Shown here: one piece after another, positions 1-9,673 of the stretch | Position numbering within the stretch: the first letter of the stretch is position 1 | Layout: the number at the start of each line of letters is the position of its first letter | Origin: Polyangium sp. 15x6 | GTDB taxonomy: Bacteria > Myxococcota_A > Polyangia > Polyangiales > Polyangiaceae | Assembly: GCF_029960785.1 (NCBI RefSeq) | Contig: NZ_JASBQE010000071.1 | Coordinates: 1 to 63,815, forward strand | Direction: 5' to 3' | Length of the DNA stretch: 63,815 nt | Notes under the pieces: model-generated | What the model saw: only the letters and a program-made list of their open reading frames with translations | What the model was told of the DNA's origin: nothing | Database searches by the model: none | Translations under genes and position numbers: made by a program

Positions 1-1
1 C

Positions 2-1774
2 TCGTCGCCGCGCCGCGCCGCCACGCATCGCACGCCGCCCGCGCCGAGCGCGCGCGCTCCCTCGCGCTCGCGCCGCTTCCTCGGCCTCGCCGCCGTCGTC
101 ACGCTGGGCCTCGCGACGGCCGGCGTCTTCCTCGCGCGCAAGGCCAGCACCGCCCCGCCCCCCGTGCTCGCGCGCACCGCGCTCACGCCGGCTCCGACGG
201 CCGTCACCGCCCTGCCTTTGCCGACGTTCGCCAATGAAGAGGCGCGCGCGGCGTATCGGGAAGGGCTCCAGGCCTTGCGAGACGGCGCCTGGAGGACGGC
301 GTACGCCGCGTTCGCGCGCGCCACGCAGGCCGATCCGGGCCTCGCCGCCGCCTGGCTGCGCATGGCCATCGTCATCTGGGACGCCGACGTCACGACCGCG
401 CGGGAGCATTTTCGCCGCGCGATCATGGGCCGCGCGACGCTCGAACCGTACGACCAGGCGCTCCTCGACGCGCACGAGCCCCTCATCCAGCGCACGCCGA
501 GCGATCTGCGCGAGTCCGTCCGGCGCCTCGCGCTCGCCTCCACGCGGTTCCCGGGCAACGCCGAGCTCGCGAACTACTATTCGATGTTCGCGCTCGGCTA
601 CCTGCCGCCGAGCGACGCCCTCCGGCTCATCGATCGTTGCCTCGAGCTCGATCCGCTTTATGGCGATTGCTTGCAGTGCCGGGCGCGCGTCCTCATCCGT
701 CGCACCGGGCAAGTCGAGGAGGGCCTCGCCGCGCTCGAGCGCTGTATCGAGGCGACCCCGGCCGCCTCCGATTGCCTCATGGATCGCGGCGACACGAACC
801 TCGCGCTCGGCCGGTGCTCGCTCGTCGAGGCCGGGGCGCGCGAATGGATCGCCAGGGTCGGCGTGGCGCCCGTCGCCCACATGCAGCTCGCGGCCGCGCT
901 GTATGCGCGCGGCGCGCCCGAGGCGGCCGTGAAGACCGCCGTCGAGACCGCCGCGGCGCAGTTCCGCGCGCAGGGGCTCGAAGCCGAGGCCTCGAAGCAC
1001 CTCATCCTGCACGAGATCGCCGCGGGCAGGTTCGAGCAAGCCGAGCGCATGCTCCGCGACCACCAGCGCCTCGTCGCGAACGATCCGGCCGCGGGGGCGC
1101 ACGGCTGGGCGGCGATCACGCTCGTCCAGGTGCTCGAAGAAATGGGCCGCGCCGCGGACGCGGGCCGCGAGGCCCAGAGCTTCCGCGCGCGCCGCGGGGC
1201 GCTGATCGCCGAGCCGCTCAGCGGAGACTTTTCCTTGCACCTCCTGCGCGCCGAGCTCGCCGCGGGGCTCATCACCCGGGAGGCGTTCGAGGCCGAGCGC
1301 GTGGCCTGGGTGAAGAGCCACGCCGACCCCCAGCATCGCCTCGGCGTCTGGATCTCCGGATACGCGCTCGTCACCCGCGACGCCGAGGACGCCAAGGCCG
1401 CGCTCGCCGTGATGCCGCCCGACGCCTTGGCCAAGGAGCGGAGCTTTTCCCTCCACTTCGGCCTCGTGCTCGACAGCGCGCTCGGCCAGACGTACTGGCT
1501 GGCGGGCGACCCCAAGGCCGCGCTGCCGCACCTCGCGGCCGCCACCGTCTCGTGCAGCGGCCTCATCGAGCCCATGATGCCCACGCAGCACATGCGGCAC
1601 ACGAAGAGCCTCCACCAGCTCGGCCTCGTCCGCGAGGCCCTCGGCGATCGCTCGGGCGCTTGTGACGCCTTTGGCCGCGTCCTCGCGCGCTGGGGCACGG
1701 CGCGCGCCTCGCGCACCGCGGCCGAGGCCCGCGCGCACGTGAAGGCGCTCGGGTGTGAATCGAAGGCCGGTTGA
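2..1774 (+). CDS. Serine/threonine kinase-TPR receptor, C-terminal part only (5' truncated)
   Basis: The reading frame is open from base 2, so the gene begins outside the window and its kinase domain is not visible. What remains is a basic/proline linker, one membrane segment (FLGLAAVVTLGLATAG, about residues 26-41 of the visible part) and a tail of about 540 residues rich in TPR-like helix pairs. The tail aligns by eye with the tails of the next two kinases: it starts with an LPLP motif, then A-YREGLQALRDG, then the paired pattern RCLELDPLYGDC and RCIEA-P-ASDC, and ends ...ALGC. By family logic the tail is periplasmic and senses or binds a partner. The stop is 3 bases before the next start, so the two genes are probably co-transcribed. 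Assignment as a kinase rests on the paralogues. Confidence 0.8.
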   Translation, partial: SSPRRAATHRTPPAPSARAPSRSRRFLGLAAVVTLGLATAGVFLARKASTAPPPVLARTALTPAPTAVTALPLPTFANEEARAAYREGLQALRDGAWRTAYAAFARATQADPGLAAAWLRMAIVIWDADVTTAREHFRRAIMGRATLEPYDQALLDAHEPLIQRTPSDLRESVRRLALASTRFPGNAELANYYSMFALGYLPPSDALRLIDRCLELDPLYGDCLQCRARVLIRRTGQVEEGLAALERCIEATPAASDCLMDRGDTNLALGRCSLVEAGAREWIARVGVAPVAHMQLAAALYARGAPEAAVKTAVETAAAQFRAQGLEAEASKHLILHEIAAGRFEQAERMLRDHQRLVANDPAAGAHGWAAITLVQVLEEMGRAADAGREAQSFRARRGALIAEPLSGDFSLHLLRAELAAGLITREAFEAERVAWVKSHADPQHRLGVWISGYALVTRDAEDAKAALAVMPPDALAKERSFSLHFGLVLDSALGQTYWLAGDPKAALPHLAAATVSCSGLIEPMMPTQHMRHTKSLHQLGLVREALGDRSGACDAFGRVLARWGTARASRTAAEARAHVKALGCESKAG

Positions 1775-1777
1775 CGC

Positions 1778-4378
1778 ATGGCCGAATCCACGCGGTTTCT
1801 GAGCGGCGAGACCTTCGGCCGGTACGTCGTCGAGTCCCTCCTCGGCGAGGGAGGCATGGGCGAGGTGTATCGCGCGCTCGACACGCGCCTCGGCCGCAGG
1901 GTCGCGCTGAAAGTCCTGCGCAGGGACACAGACCTCTCCGAGGACGCGTGGGCGCACGAGGCCTCGCGCATGCTCCGCGAGGCGCGCGCGGCCGCGGGGC
2001 TCTCGCATGCCGGCATCGTGGCCATCTACGACGTCGGCGAGCTCGACGGCACGGCGTTCATCGCCATGGAGATCGCCGAGGGCGAGCCGCTCCGCGCGCT
2101 CGTCGGCGGGGACGCGGGAGACGCGCGCAAGATCCTGATCCTCCACGACGTCGCGCGCGCTCTCGCCGCGGCCCACCAGGCGGGCCTCGTGCACCGCGAC
2201 GTCAAACCCGAGAACATCGTCGTGAGCCGCTCGGGCACCGTGAAGGTGCTCGATTTCGGCATCGCGCGTGGCCTCGATCGCGAGACCGATCCGGGCGCGC
2301 GCACGCTCGAGGCCGAGCCCGCCGAGTCCCTGTTCCACGGCACCCCCGCGTACACGGCGCCCGAGCAGCTCACGGGCGAAGCGCTGGATGCGCGCTCCGA
2401 TCAGTTCGGCTGGGGCGTCGTCGCGCACGAGCTCTTCGAGGGCGAGCTCCCATTCCGCGCGGACAAGGGCCCGGCGGCCCTCATGAGCTCGATCCTCGCC
2501 GACGAGCCCAAGCCCATGACCCGCGCGCCCGAGGCCATCCGGCCCCTCGTGAAGCGCGCGCTCGCCAAAGACCCCGCGGATCGATTCCCCTCGATGGCCG
2601 CGCTCGCCGACGAGCTCGCGCTCCTGTCGCTCGAAGCCGACGCGGCCCCCGAGCCTCCTCTCCCGACGAACCCTCCCGGAAGGGCCCCTTTCCCCGCGGA
2701 CCGCGCGCTCGCCCTCGTCGCCCTCGTCGCCGTCCTCGCCGCCTTCGCGTGGATCGTCGTTCGTCGTGAAAAGCCTTCCGACGCCGCGCCCGTCTTGCCT
2801 GCGGCATCGGCCGCGCCGCCGCCCAGGATTGCGATCACCGATCTCCCGCTCCCGACCACGGACAGCCCCGAGGCGCTCGTCGCGTATCGCGAGGGAGTCC
2901 AGGCCGTGCGGGATGCCTCCTGGGCGACGGCGCGCTTCGCCTTCGAGCGGGCCCGCAAGGCCGATCCTTCGCTCGCGCTCGCGCACCTGCGTTATGCAAT
3001 GGTCGCGATGGACACCGAGGACCTCAACGCCTCGCGCGAGGCCTACCGGGTCGCCTTCCTCTTGCGGTCCTCGCTCAGTGACCGGGATCGCTCCCTGCTC
3101 GACGCGCTCGAACCCTTTTTGCAGCGCGACCCGCCCGACGTCGCCGAGATGCGCCGCCGCTTCGCGGAACTCTCGGCCCGGTACCCCGGCGACGCCGAGC
3201 TCGTGTACTGGGAGTTTTTCCCGATCCCCCAGCGCAAGCCGGCCGATCTCCTCGCGTTCACCGAGCGTTGCCTCGCGCTCGACGATCGATATGCCGATTG
3301 CTTGCAGATCCAGGCCCGCGCGCTCATCGCGCTCGGGCGGCACGAGGAAGCGCGGCGCGCGCTCGATCGGTGCGTCGAAGTCGCTCCCACCGCGGGCGAC
3401 TGCATGTTCGACCGGGCGGCCGTGGAGATCATGTCGAACCGATGCGTGGGCCTCGAAGAGGTCACGCGGAGCTGGGTCGCGCGCGAGCCCGATCTCGGCC
3501 GGGCGCACAGCTATCTCGCGTGCTCGCTTTATGGGCAGGGCCGCGAGAACGCCGCCGTCCGCGCCGTCGTGGACACGGCGACGCAAAAGCTCCGCGCCTC
3601 GGGATTCCAGGTGGAGGCCTTGACGCTCGACTTCGGCTTTGCCGCGGGCACGGGGGATTTCGAGTCCGCGCTCCGGATCGCGCGACAACCGGGCGTCGTC
3701 GGCGACATCGACCACGAGGCCGGCCCTACGGCCAGACACGTCTTTCTTTTGATGGAGCTCGGGCGCACCGCGGACGCGGGCCGCGTCGCGCAGGACTTCC
3801 TCGCGCGGCAGACCGCCTCGCTCCGCTCGGCCACCATGGATTGTATCGTCGATCCCGAGCCCTCGTTTTATGCCGCCGCGCATCGCGCGGGCCTGCTCTC
3901 GGAGGCCGAGCGCGCCTCCCATCGGGAGTCCTGGATACGCCGCTGCGTGCAGGAGGGTGACGCCGCAGGCGCCTGGTACGGCGGGTATGCCCTGCCCGTG
4001 ACGACGCCCGACGAGGCGCACGAGGCCCTCGCCGCCATGCCCCGCTCCTCGCTTCCTGAAGGCATCCCTTACTACCGCGCCCAGTCTGCCGCCGCCCTGC
4101 GCGGAAAAGTACGTTTCCTCGCTGGCGACATGGACGGGGCCCTCCCGGACCTCGTCGAGGCCTCCTCCCATTGCGGCATGTTGCTGGATCCGGTTCATTA
4201 TCTGCAGAACCAGCATCGCCTCGGCGTCGCGCGTGAAATGCGCGGTGAAAAGGACCTCGCGTGCGAGGCGTATCGGGCCGTCCTTTCGCGGTGGGGTGAG
4301 TCGAAGGACTCGATCACCGCGCGTGATGCCGCGCGTCGGGCCAAGGCGCTCGGCTGCGAGCCTCGGCCCGGACCCTGA
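1778..4378 (+). CDS. Membrane serine/threonine protein kinase with periplasmic TPR tail
   Basis: 866 aa. It has a complete Hanks-type kinase domain: glycine loop GEGGMGEVY (from residue 23), Lys45 in ALKVL, HRDVKPEN (His139, Asp141), DFGIAR (Asp159) and a TAPEQ activation-segment end. A single membrane helix (LALVALVAVLAAFAWIVV, about residues 305-325) is followed by a 540-residue TPR-like domain with paired cysteines (RC-LALDDRYADC; RCVEV-PTAGDC) and a final LGC. The kinase end should be cytoplasmic and the tail periplasmic, as in PknB-like receptors. It would phosphorylate Ser/Thr of unknown partners. The start at 1778 is 3 bases after the upstream stop with only a weak ribosome site, which suggests translational coupling. 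It is a paralogue of the genes on both sides, consistent with tandem duplication. Confidence 0.93.
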   Translation: MAESTRFLSGETFGRYVVESLLGEGGMGEVYRALDTRLGRRVALKVLRRDTDLSEDAWAHEASRMLREARAAAGLSHAGIVAIYDVGELDGTAFIAMEIAEGEPLRALVGGDAGDARKILILHDVARALAAAHQAGLVHRDVKPENIVVSRSGTVKVLDFGIARGLDRETDPGARTLEAEPAESLFHGTPAYTAPEQLTGEALDARSDQFGWGVVAHELFEGELPFRADKGPAALMSSILADEPKPMTRAPEAIRPLVKRALAKDPADRFPSMAALADELALLSLEADAAPEPPLPTNPPGRAPFPADRALALVALVAVLAAFAWIVVRREKPSDAAPVLPAASAAPPPRIAITDLPLPTTDSPEALVAYREGVQAVRDASWATARFAFERARKADPSLALAHLRYAMVAMDTEDLNASREAYRVAFLLRSSLSDRDRSLLDALEPFLQRDPPDVAEMRRRFAELSARYPGDAELVYWEFFPIPQRKPADLLAFTERCLALDDRYADCLQIQARALIALGRHEEARRALDRCVEVAPTAGDCMFDRAAVEIMSNRCVGLEEVTRSWVAREPDLGRAHSYLACSLYGQGRENAAVRAVVDTATQKLRASGFQVEALTLDFGFAAGTGDFESALRIARQPGVVGDIDHEAGPTARHVFLLMELGRTADAGRVAQDFLARQTASLRSATMDCIVDPEPSFYAAAHRAGLLSEAERASHRESWIRRCVQEGDAAGAWYGGYALPVTTPDEAHEALAAMPRSSLPEGIPYYRAQSAAALRGKVRFLAGDMDGALPDLVEASSHCGMLLDPVHYLQNQHRLGVAREMRGEKDLACEAYRAVLSRWGESKDSITARDAARRAKALGCEPRPGP

Positions 4379-4414
4379 CGGACCGCGCCGGGCGTGCTGT
4401 TCCGCACAGCGTTG

Positions 4415-4950
4415 CGCTCTTCGGGCCCCCCTGAGGGGCATGAACCGCAAGACAAAGCGCACTCCGGGCCCCCCGAGGGGGCATGCACCGCAACGTCGAG
4501 CGTGCCGAATGCCCTCCGAGGGTAGGGCAACGCTTGTCGTTGCGGTGCGTGCCCCTTCGAAGCCTCCTTTGGTGCGTAGGCTAACCGTCGAGGGGCACCC
4601 CCGGAGGGCCAGGGAGCGCTTCCTGCTTCGGTTGGCATGCCTTCGAGGGGTCGATGGGCGCAACGCGTTGCGAGGGTCGGGCCTCGGAGGCCTCCCTCAT
4701 CGCAAGCGGGAGCGATGTTCGGGCCTCGTGAGGCTGGCCATCTCACATCTCCGAGCCCTTTTCGACCCTTCGAAGGGGTCTCGCACGCTTCGTCTTGCGT
4801 ATCGGACCCCTCGGGAGGCACCTCGCACGCAATGCGAAGCGGTCGGGGACCCTCCGGGGGGGGTCGAGGGCGGTCGCGCTTGCGTAGGCGCATGCCGGCG
4901 AGGGGGTCGCGGATGGGAGGAGGACGTGGCTTTGCTCCCCTCGGACCGTA
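4415..4950. repeat. Degenerate ~43-bp tandem array of palindromic units (array 1)
   Basis: The 793-base gap between two kinase genes has no convincing gene. It holds about 13 diverged units, each with a GC-rich inverted repeat such as CCCTCCGAGGG, GGCCTCGGAGGCC or ACCCTTCGAAGGGG. The centres fall near 4433, 4475, 4518, 4559, 4604, 4645, 4687, 4730, 4772, 4815, 4858, 4900 and 4942, so the spacing is 41-45 and usually 42-43 bp. One unit contains GCAACGCGTTG, which recurs in the array near 22 kb. Open frames cross the block in all frames, as expected for such GC-rich DNA. Function is unknown. The 4951-5171 remainder should contain the promoter of the next kinase, but I see no clear -35/-10 pair. 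Confidence 0.75.
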
Positions 4951-5171
4951 CGCCCTCCTTTGCTGCGAGTGGTTCGCCCTCCCGCAATGGGGCCCAAACG
5001 CATTTCGCCCTGCGCACGTGCGCCGTCCATTGAAGCGCCTCGGCATGGAAGTCCGGTAGCGCCCCGTGCTCTCGACGTGGACGCACGGGCCTGTGAGCCT
5101 GGCGCGGACCCTGACGAACCGCGCCATCGTCCCTGGGCGGGAGGGCCTGGACGGGCTACGATGTTCCGGCC

Positions 5172-7895
5172 ATGCGTTTCTCGCCGGGGGAGTCCTTCGA
5201 CCGCTACGTCATCGAGTCGCTCTTGGGCGAAGGTGGCATGGGCGAGGTGTACCGCGCCGAGGACACGCGCCTGCGCCGCAAAATCGCGCTCAAGGTGCTG
5301 CGCCGCGGCGACGAGGCCGACAGCGACACCTGGGGACGCGCGGTCGCGCGCATGCTGCGCGAGGCGCGCGCGGTCGCGGCGCTCTCGCATCCGGGCATCG
5401 TCGCCATCTACGACGTCGGCGAGCAAGACGGCGCCCCGTTCATCGCGATGGAGCTCGTCCTTGGCCGCCCTTTGCGGGCCCTCGTCGGCGGGGACGAACC
5501 CCTCGGCACGCGCCTGCGGATCCTCCTCGAGATCGCGCGGGCCCTCTCGGCCGCGCATCAGGCGGGCCTCGTGCATCGCGACGTCAAACCCGAGAACGTC
5601 GTCGTGCGCGCCGACGGCGCCGTGAAGGTCCTCGATTTCGGAATCGCCCGCAAGCTCGCGCGCACGAGCGCCGATCCCCTCGGGCCCACGGCCGACGGCG
5701 CGCTCTCCACGATGACGGCCGAAGGCGCGCTCGTCGGCACCCCGGCGTACATGGCGCCCGAGCAGCTCCGCGGCGAGGAGATCGACGCGCGCGCCGACCA
5801 GTTCGCCTGGGGCGTCGTCGCGTACGAATTGCTCGCGGGCAAGCTCCCGTTTCGCTCGGACAGAGGCGCCGTCAGCCTCATGGCCTCGATCCTGAGCGAC
5901 GAGCCGCCCCGGCTCACCAGCGTGCCCGACGGCGTCTGGCAGATCCTCGCGCGCGCCCTCGCCAAGGAGCCCGAGGACAGGTTCGCCTCGATGGACGAGG
6001 TCGCCCAGAACCTCCACGTGTTCGTCACCGCGGAGGACACGCGGACCATCACGAGCCGCCGCAACGTCGTCCTCGTCTCGACCGGCGACACCCGCGCGCC
6101 CGTCGCCGCCTCGATCCCGCCCGCGACGCCCCCGCGCAGGCCCTGGGTGATCGCAGCGTCCCTCGTCGCCCTGCTCGCGGCCGGCGGCGCCACGTTTGCC
6201 CTCCGCAAGTCTCCGACCGACGTGCAAACGCCTCCGCCTTCCTCGGCGGCCGCGCCTCCGCAGCCCGCGCCCACGGCCGTCACCGATTTGCCCCTTCCGC
6301 CCACGGACAGCGCGGCGGCGCGGCTCGCATTTCGTGAGGGGCTCCAGGCGATCCGGGACGCCACGTGGGACACGGCGATTGCCGCGTTCGATCGGGCGCG
6401 CAAAGCCGATCCGGGCATGGCCGCGGCGCACCTCCGGTATGCGGCGCTCCAGACCTCGTTCGACATCAACGCGGCCCGCGAGGCGTTTCGCAAGGCGATC
6501 GGCCTCCGCGCCGCGCTCGCCGAGCGCGACCAGGCGTTCCTCGAGGCGCTCGAGCCGATGATCCAGAACGATCCCAGCGATTGCGCCACGTCGGCCCGGA
6601 GGTTCGAGGCCCTCGTGACGAAATGGCCCGGCGACGCGGAGCTCGTCTTCTGGCAGGCGCGCCAGCAGCTCAACGCCACGAAGAGCGGCGATCCCGAGCG
6701 GGTCCTCGCGCTCGCGAATCGTTGCGTCGAGCTCGACCCTCAATATGCCGATTGCTGGCAGACGAAGCAGTTTGCCCTGAAGCCCCTCGGCCGGAACGAG
6801 GAGGCGCTCGTCGCGCTCGAAAAATGCATCGAGGTCTCGGCCGGCGCGGTCGATTGCTTGAACGACAAGATCAAGATCGTCTCGTCGCTCGGCCAGTGTG
6901 ATCTCGCGGCGGAGACGGCGCGGCGGTGGATGGCCAAGGAGCCCTCCTCGCCGAAGCCGCACCTGATGCTCGGCGGCGCGCTCTACGGCGCGGGCGAGCC
7001 CGAGGCGGCCGTCCGCGCCGCGCTCGACCAGGCCGAGCGGCGTTTCCGGGCGGCGGGTCTCCTCTGGCAAGCGGAGGATCTCGCGGCCCGCCGCGCGGCT
7101 GCGTTCGGCGAGTTCGCGACCGCGGCCCGCGTCGCCGATTCGATGGCTTCCATGACCCCGCCGCTGCCGCACGACGAGCTCATCCTGTATGGTTTGCGGA
7201 CGTTTGCGCGGGTCGAGCTCGGCGACATCGAGGGAGCGGCCGCGGTCGCGGACGAGTTCCTGGCGAAGAGCGCTCTCCGGGCGTCGTACTACGAGCCCGA
7301 CGGCGTCCTCGATCCCACCGTGTACATGCATTCGCTCCGGCTCCGCGCCGGCAAGGTATCGCGCGCCGAATACGAGGCGGCGCGGTCTTCGTGGCTCGCG
7401 AAGCAAGACCTCGGAAGCGCCTTGCGGCGGAAACGGGCCTGGGAGGCGGCGTATGCCTTGCCCGCGTATTCGCCCGAGCTCGCGCGGGAGGCCCTCGCCA
7501 AGGAGGAGGAGCTCGTGCGGCTCCCCTCCGGCGAGCTCGACACCGGAGAAGCCAGCGGGTCCGGGGCGCTCGGTCACGTGCGCCTCCTCGCCGGCAGGGA
7601 AGTCGATGCGCTTCCCTATCTGGAGAAGGCCACGCGGGTCTGCCCCACACCGGGGAACGCGCTGCGGTACGTCCAACAGCAGGCGCGCCTCGGCTTCGCC
7701 CGTGAGGCGAAGGGCGACAAACCCGGCGCTTGCAGCGCGTATCGCGGCGTCCTTTCCCGCTGGAGCAATCCAAAGGAATCGGCCACGGCGCGCGACGTCG
7801 AGAAGCGAGCCAAGGGCCTCGGCTGTGGTTTCCTCGCGGAGGGGGGGCTCGCGGGGCCTCGTTCGCCGCGGACATCGAATCCGAACGCTGGCTGA
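5172..7895 (+). CDS. Membrane serine/threonine protein kinase with periplasmic TPR tail
   Basis: 907 aa, the third paralogue of this cluster. The N-terminal kinase domain shows GEGGMGEVY (from residue 19), Lys41 in ALKVL, VHRDVKPENVV, LDFGIAR and MAPEQ, so all catalytic residues are present. A basic/proline linker leads to one membrane helix (WVIAASLVALLAAGG, about residue 320) and then an LPLPPTDSAAA junction and a TPR-like tail. The tail has the same cysteine spacing as its neighbours (RCVELDPQYADC; KCIEVSAGAVDC; a final LGC). Separation from the second kinase by the 43-bp repeat block suggests its own promoter. It probably signals an envelope stimulus to the cytoplasm; the ligand and substrates cannot be told from sequence. 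Confidence 0.93.
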   Translation: MRFSPGESFDRYVIESLLGEGGMGEVYRAEDTRLRRKIALKVLRRGDEADSDTWGRAVARMLREARAVAALSHPGIVAIYDVGEQDGAPFIAMELVLGRPLRALVGGDEPLGTRLRILLEIARALSAAHQAGLVHRDVKPENVVVRADGAVKVLDFGIARKLARTSADPLGPTADGALSTMTAEGALVGTPAYMAPEQLRGEEIDARADQFAWGVVAYELLAGKLPFRSDRGAVSLMASILSDEPPRLTSVPDGVWQILARALAKEPEDRFASMDEVAQNLHVFVTAEDTRTITSRRNVVLVSTGDTRAPVAASIPPATPPRRPWVIAASLVALLAAGGATFALRKSPTDVQTPPPSSAAAPPQPAPTAVTDLPLPPTDSAAARLAFREGLQAIRDATWDTAIAAFDRARKADPGMAAAHLRYAALQTSFDINAAREAFRKAIGLRAALAERDQAFLEALEPMIQNDPSDCATSARRFEALVTKWPGDAELVFWQARQQLNATKSGDPERVLALANRCVELDPQYADCWQTKQFALKPLGRNEEALVALEKCIEVSAGAVDCLNDKIKIVSSLGQCDLAAETARRWMAKEPSSPKPHLMLGGALYGAGEPEAAVRAALDQAERRFRAAGLLWQAEDLAARRAAAFGEFATAARVADSMASMTPPLPHDELILYGLRTFARVELGDIEGAAAVADEFLAKSALRASYYEPDGVLDPTVYMHSLRLRAGKVSRAEYEAARSSWLAKQDLGSALRRKRAWEAAYALPAYSPELAREALAKEEELVRLPSGELDTGEASGSGALGHVRLLAGREVDALPYLEKATRVCPTPGNALRYVQQQARLGFAREAKGDKPGACSAYRGVLSRWSNPKESATARDVEKRAKGLGCGFLAEGGLAGPRSPRTSNPNAG

Positions 7896-7995
7896 CGTTT
7901 CGCCGCGCTGCGCGCGCGGGACGGTGGGCGCGCGCCGGCTTGCCACGTAAGATGCGCCGTCCCTTCGCTCTCGAGCTGCCCCCTAGAGACCGCTC

Positions 7996-9630
7996 ATGAC
8001 CGCCACCCGAAGAGCCCCCGACGAGCCTACCGCCTCGGACCCCGAGCAGATCCTCCGCGCCGCCACGCGGCTCCAGCTCGAGCTTGCCAGGGTCTCTAGC
8101 GTCCTGCGCGAGCGCGGCGGCGATCTCGCGCGGGACCTGCCGGACGACATCGACGCCCTGAACGCGCAGCTCGGGAGCTTCCGCGCGAGCCTCGACACGG
8201 AGAGGCGCGAGCAGGAGGGCGCGATGTCGCGCGAGGCGCAGGCCGCGCTCTTCGAGGTCGGCAAGGCGATCACCTCCTCGCTCGATCTCAAGACCGTGCT
8301 GAACCAGTGCATGGACTCCGTGATCGAATTGACGAAGGCCGAGCGTGGGTACCTCGTCCTCGCCGATCACCAGGGCAACCTCGTCGTCCAGGTCGCGCGG
8401 AACCTCGATCAGGACACCATTCGCAGCATGGAGTTTGCGTATTCGAGCTCCGTGGTCGAGGAGGTCTTGAGGAACGAGCGCAGCGTCCTCACGAGCAATG
8501 CGCAGACGGACGAGCGATTCGCGCTCCAGCGCAGCGTGGCGATGTTCCGGCTGACGAGCATCATGGCCGCGCCGCTCCGCATCCGGGGCAAGGTGATCGG
8601 TGTGCTCTACGTCGACAACCGCGCCTTCACCGGGCAGTTCTCCCAGGCGAAGCTCGATTTGCTGGAGGCGTTCGCCGGGCAGGCCGCGATCGCGATCCAC
8701 AATGCCAAGCTCTTCGGGCAGACGGACGAGGCGCTCAAGCAACGCCTCCTCGAGCTCGAGGGCCTCTACAAGGAGCTCGCCGTGGCTCGCGAGCGCGCGG
8801 AGAATGGCCTCGCGGCCGTCGAGCGCGAGATGCAGATCGGCCGCGTCCTGCAGTCCGAGTTCCTCCCGCGCGAGCTGCCCTCCTTGCCCGGCTGGCAGAT
8901 CGCCTCGCGCTTCATGCCGGCGCGCAAGCTCTCGGGCGATTTCTACGACGTCTTTCAGCTCGCCTCCGGCGAGCTCGCCGTCGCGATCGCCGACGTCTGC
9001 GACAAGGGCGTCGGCGCCGCGCTCTTCATGTCCCTCGTCCGCGGCCTGCTCCGCGCCTTCGCGCAGCGCGCCACGAATCCGAACGAGGCCCTCACGGCGA
9101 TCACCCAGACGAACGATTACCTCGCCGAAAACCATGGCCGCACGGCCATGTTCACGACCCTCTTCTTCGGGCTCCTCGATCCGGAGAGCGGCGAGCTCTC
9201 CTATATCAATTGCGGGCACGACGCGCCGATCATCCTCGGCGCGACGGGCGAGGAGAGGCGCCTCGAATCCACGGGCCCCGCGCTCGGCGCCATTCGCGAC
9301 GTCGAATTCGAGACGGGCCGCGTGATCCTCCTCCCGGGCGATTCCCTCGTCGCCTTCACGGACGGCGTGAGCGACGCGCTCGACCCGTCCGAGAGCCCGT
9401 TCAGCGAGGAGGCGTTCCTCTCGATCCTGCGCGGCGGCGCGCCCTCCGTCACGGCCATGCTCGGCGACGTCGTGGCCGCGCTCCGGAACCACATCGGCAG
9501 CGCCGCGCAGTTCGACGACATCACCCTGCTCGCGCTCCGCCGCAATCCCCCGCGCCGCGAGTTCCCGACGGGCCAGTACCGCATGCTCGAACCGATTGCG
9601 CAGGCCGTGGGAAAGCGCAACCGACGCTGA
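7996..9630 (+). CDS. GAF domain-PP2C (SpoIIE/RsbU-type) phosphatase
   Basis: 544 aa. Residues about 85-240 resemble a GAF domain (SLDLKTVLNQCMDSVIEL, then VIGVLYVDN). A coiled-coil linker (about 240-290) follows, and then a PP2C/SpoIIE domain with the expected metal aspartates in SGDFYDVF, ADVCDKG and FTDGVSDAL, plus YINCGHDAP. RsbU-type enzymes dephosphorylate anti-anti-sigma (STAS) proteins or Ser/Thr-phosphorylated partners in response to a signal bound by GAF. Its position 100 bases after a kinase gene suggests it may oppose the kinases, which is inference. No membrane segment is visible, so it should be cytoplasmic. The start is ATG at 7996. Confidence 0.9.
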   Translation: MTATRRAPDEPTASDPEQILRAATRLQLELARVSSVLRERGGDLARDLPDDIDALNAQLGSFRASLDTERREQEGAMSREAQAALFEVGKAITSSLDLKTVLNQCMDSVIELTKAERGYLVLADHQGNLVVQVARNLDQDTIRSMEFAYSSSVVEEVLRNERSVLTSNAQTDERFALQRSVAMFRLTSIMAAPLRIRGKVIGVLYVDNRAFTGQFSQAKLDLLEAFAGQAAIAIHNAKLFGQTDEALKQRLLELEGLYKELAVARERAENGLAAVEREMQIGRVLQSEFLPRELPSLPGWQIASRFMPARKLSGDFYDVFQLASGELAVAIADVCDKGVGAALFMSLVRGLLRAFAQRATNPNEALTAITQTNDYLAENHGRTAMFTTLFFGLLDPESGELSYINCGHDAPIILGATGEERRLESTGPALGAIRDVEFETGRVILLPGDSLVAFTDGVSDALDPSESPFSEEAFLSILRGGAPSVTAMLGDVVAALRNHIGSAAQFDDITLLALRRNPPRREFPTGQYRMLEPIAQAVGKRNRR

Positions 9631-9673
9631 TCCAGGCGTTGAAAAACGCGGGCGACGCGGGTAGCCTGCGAGC

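Noticed and set aside
4743-7946. Very long antisense open frame (over 1000 codons) opposite the third kinase
   Set aside because: It mirrors the kinase gene. In 70 percent GC DNA the antisense frame of a real gene often stays open; its residues are Arg/Gly/Ala-rich with no domain.
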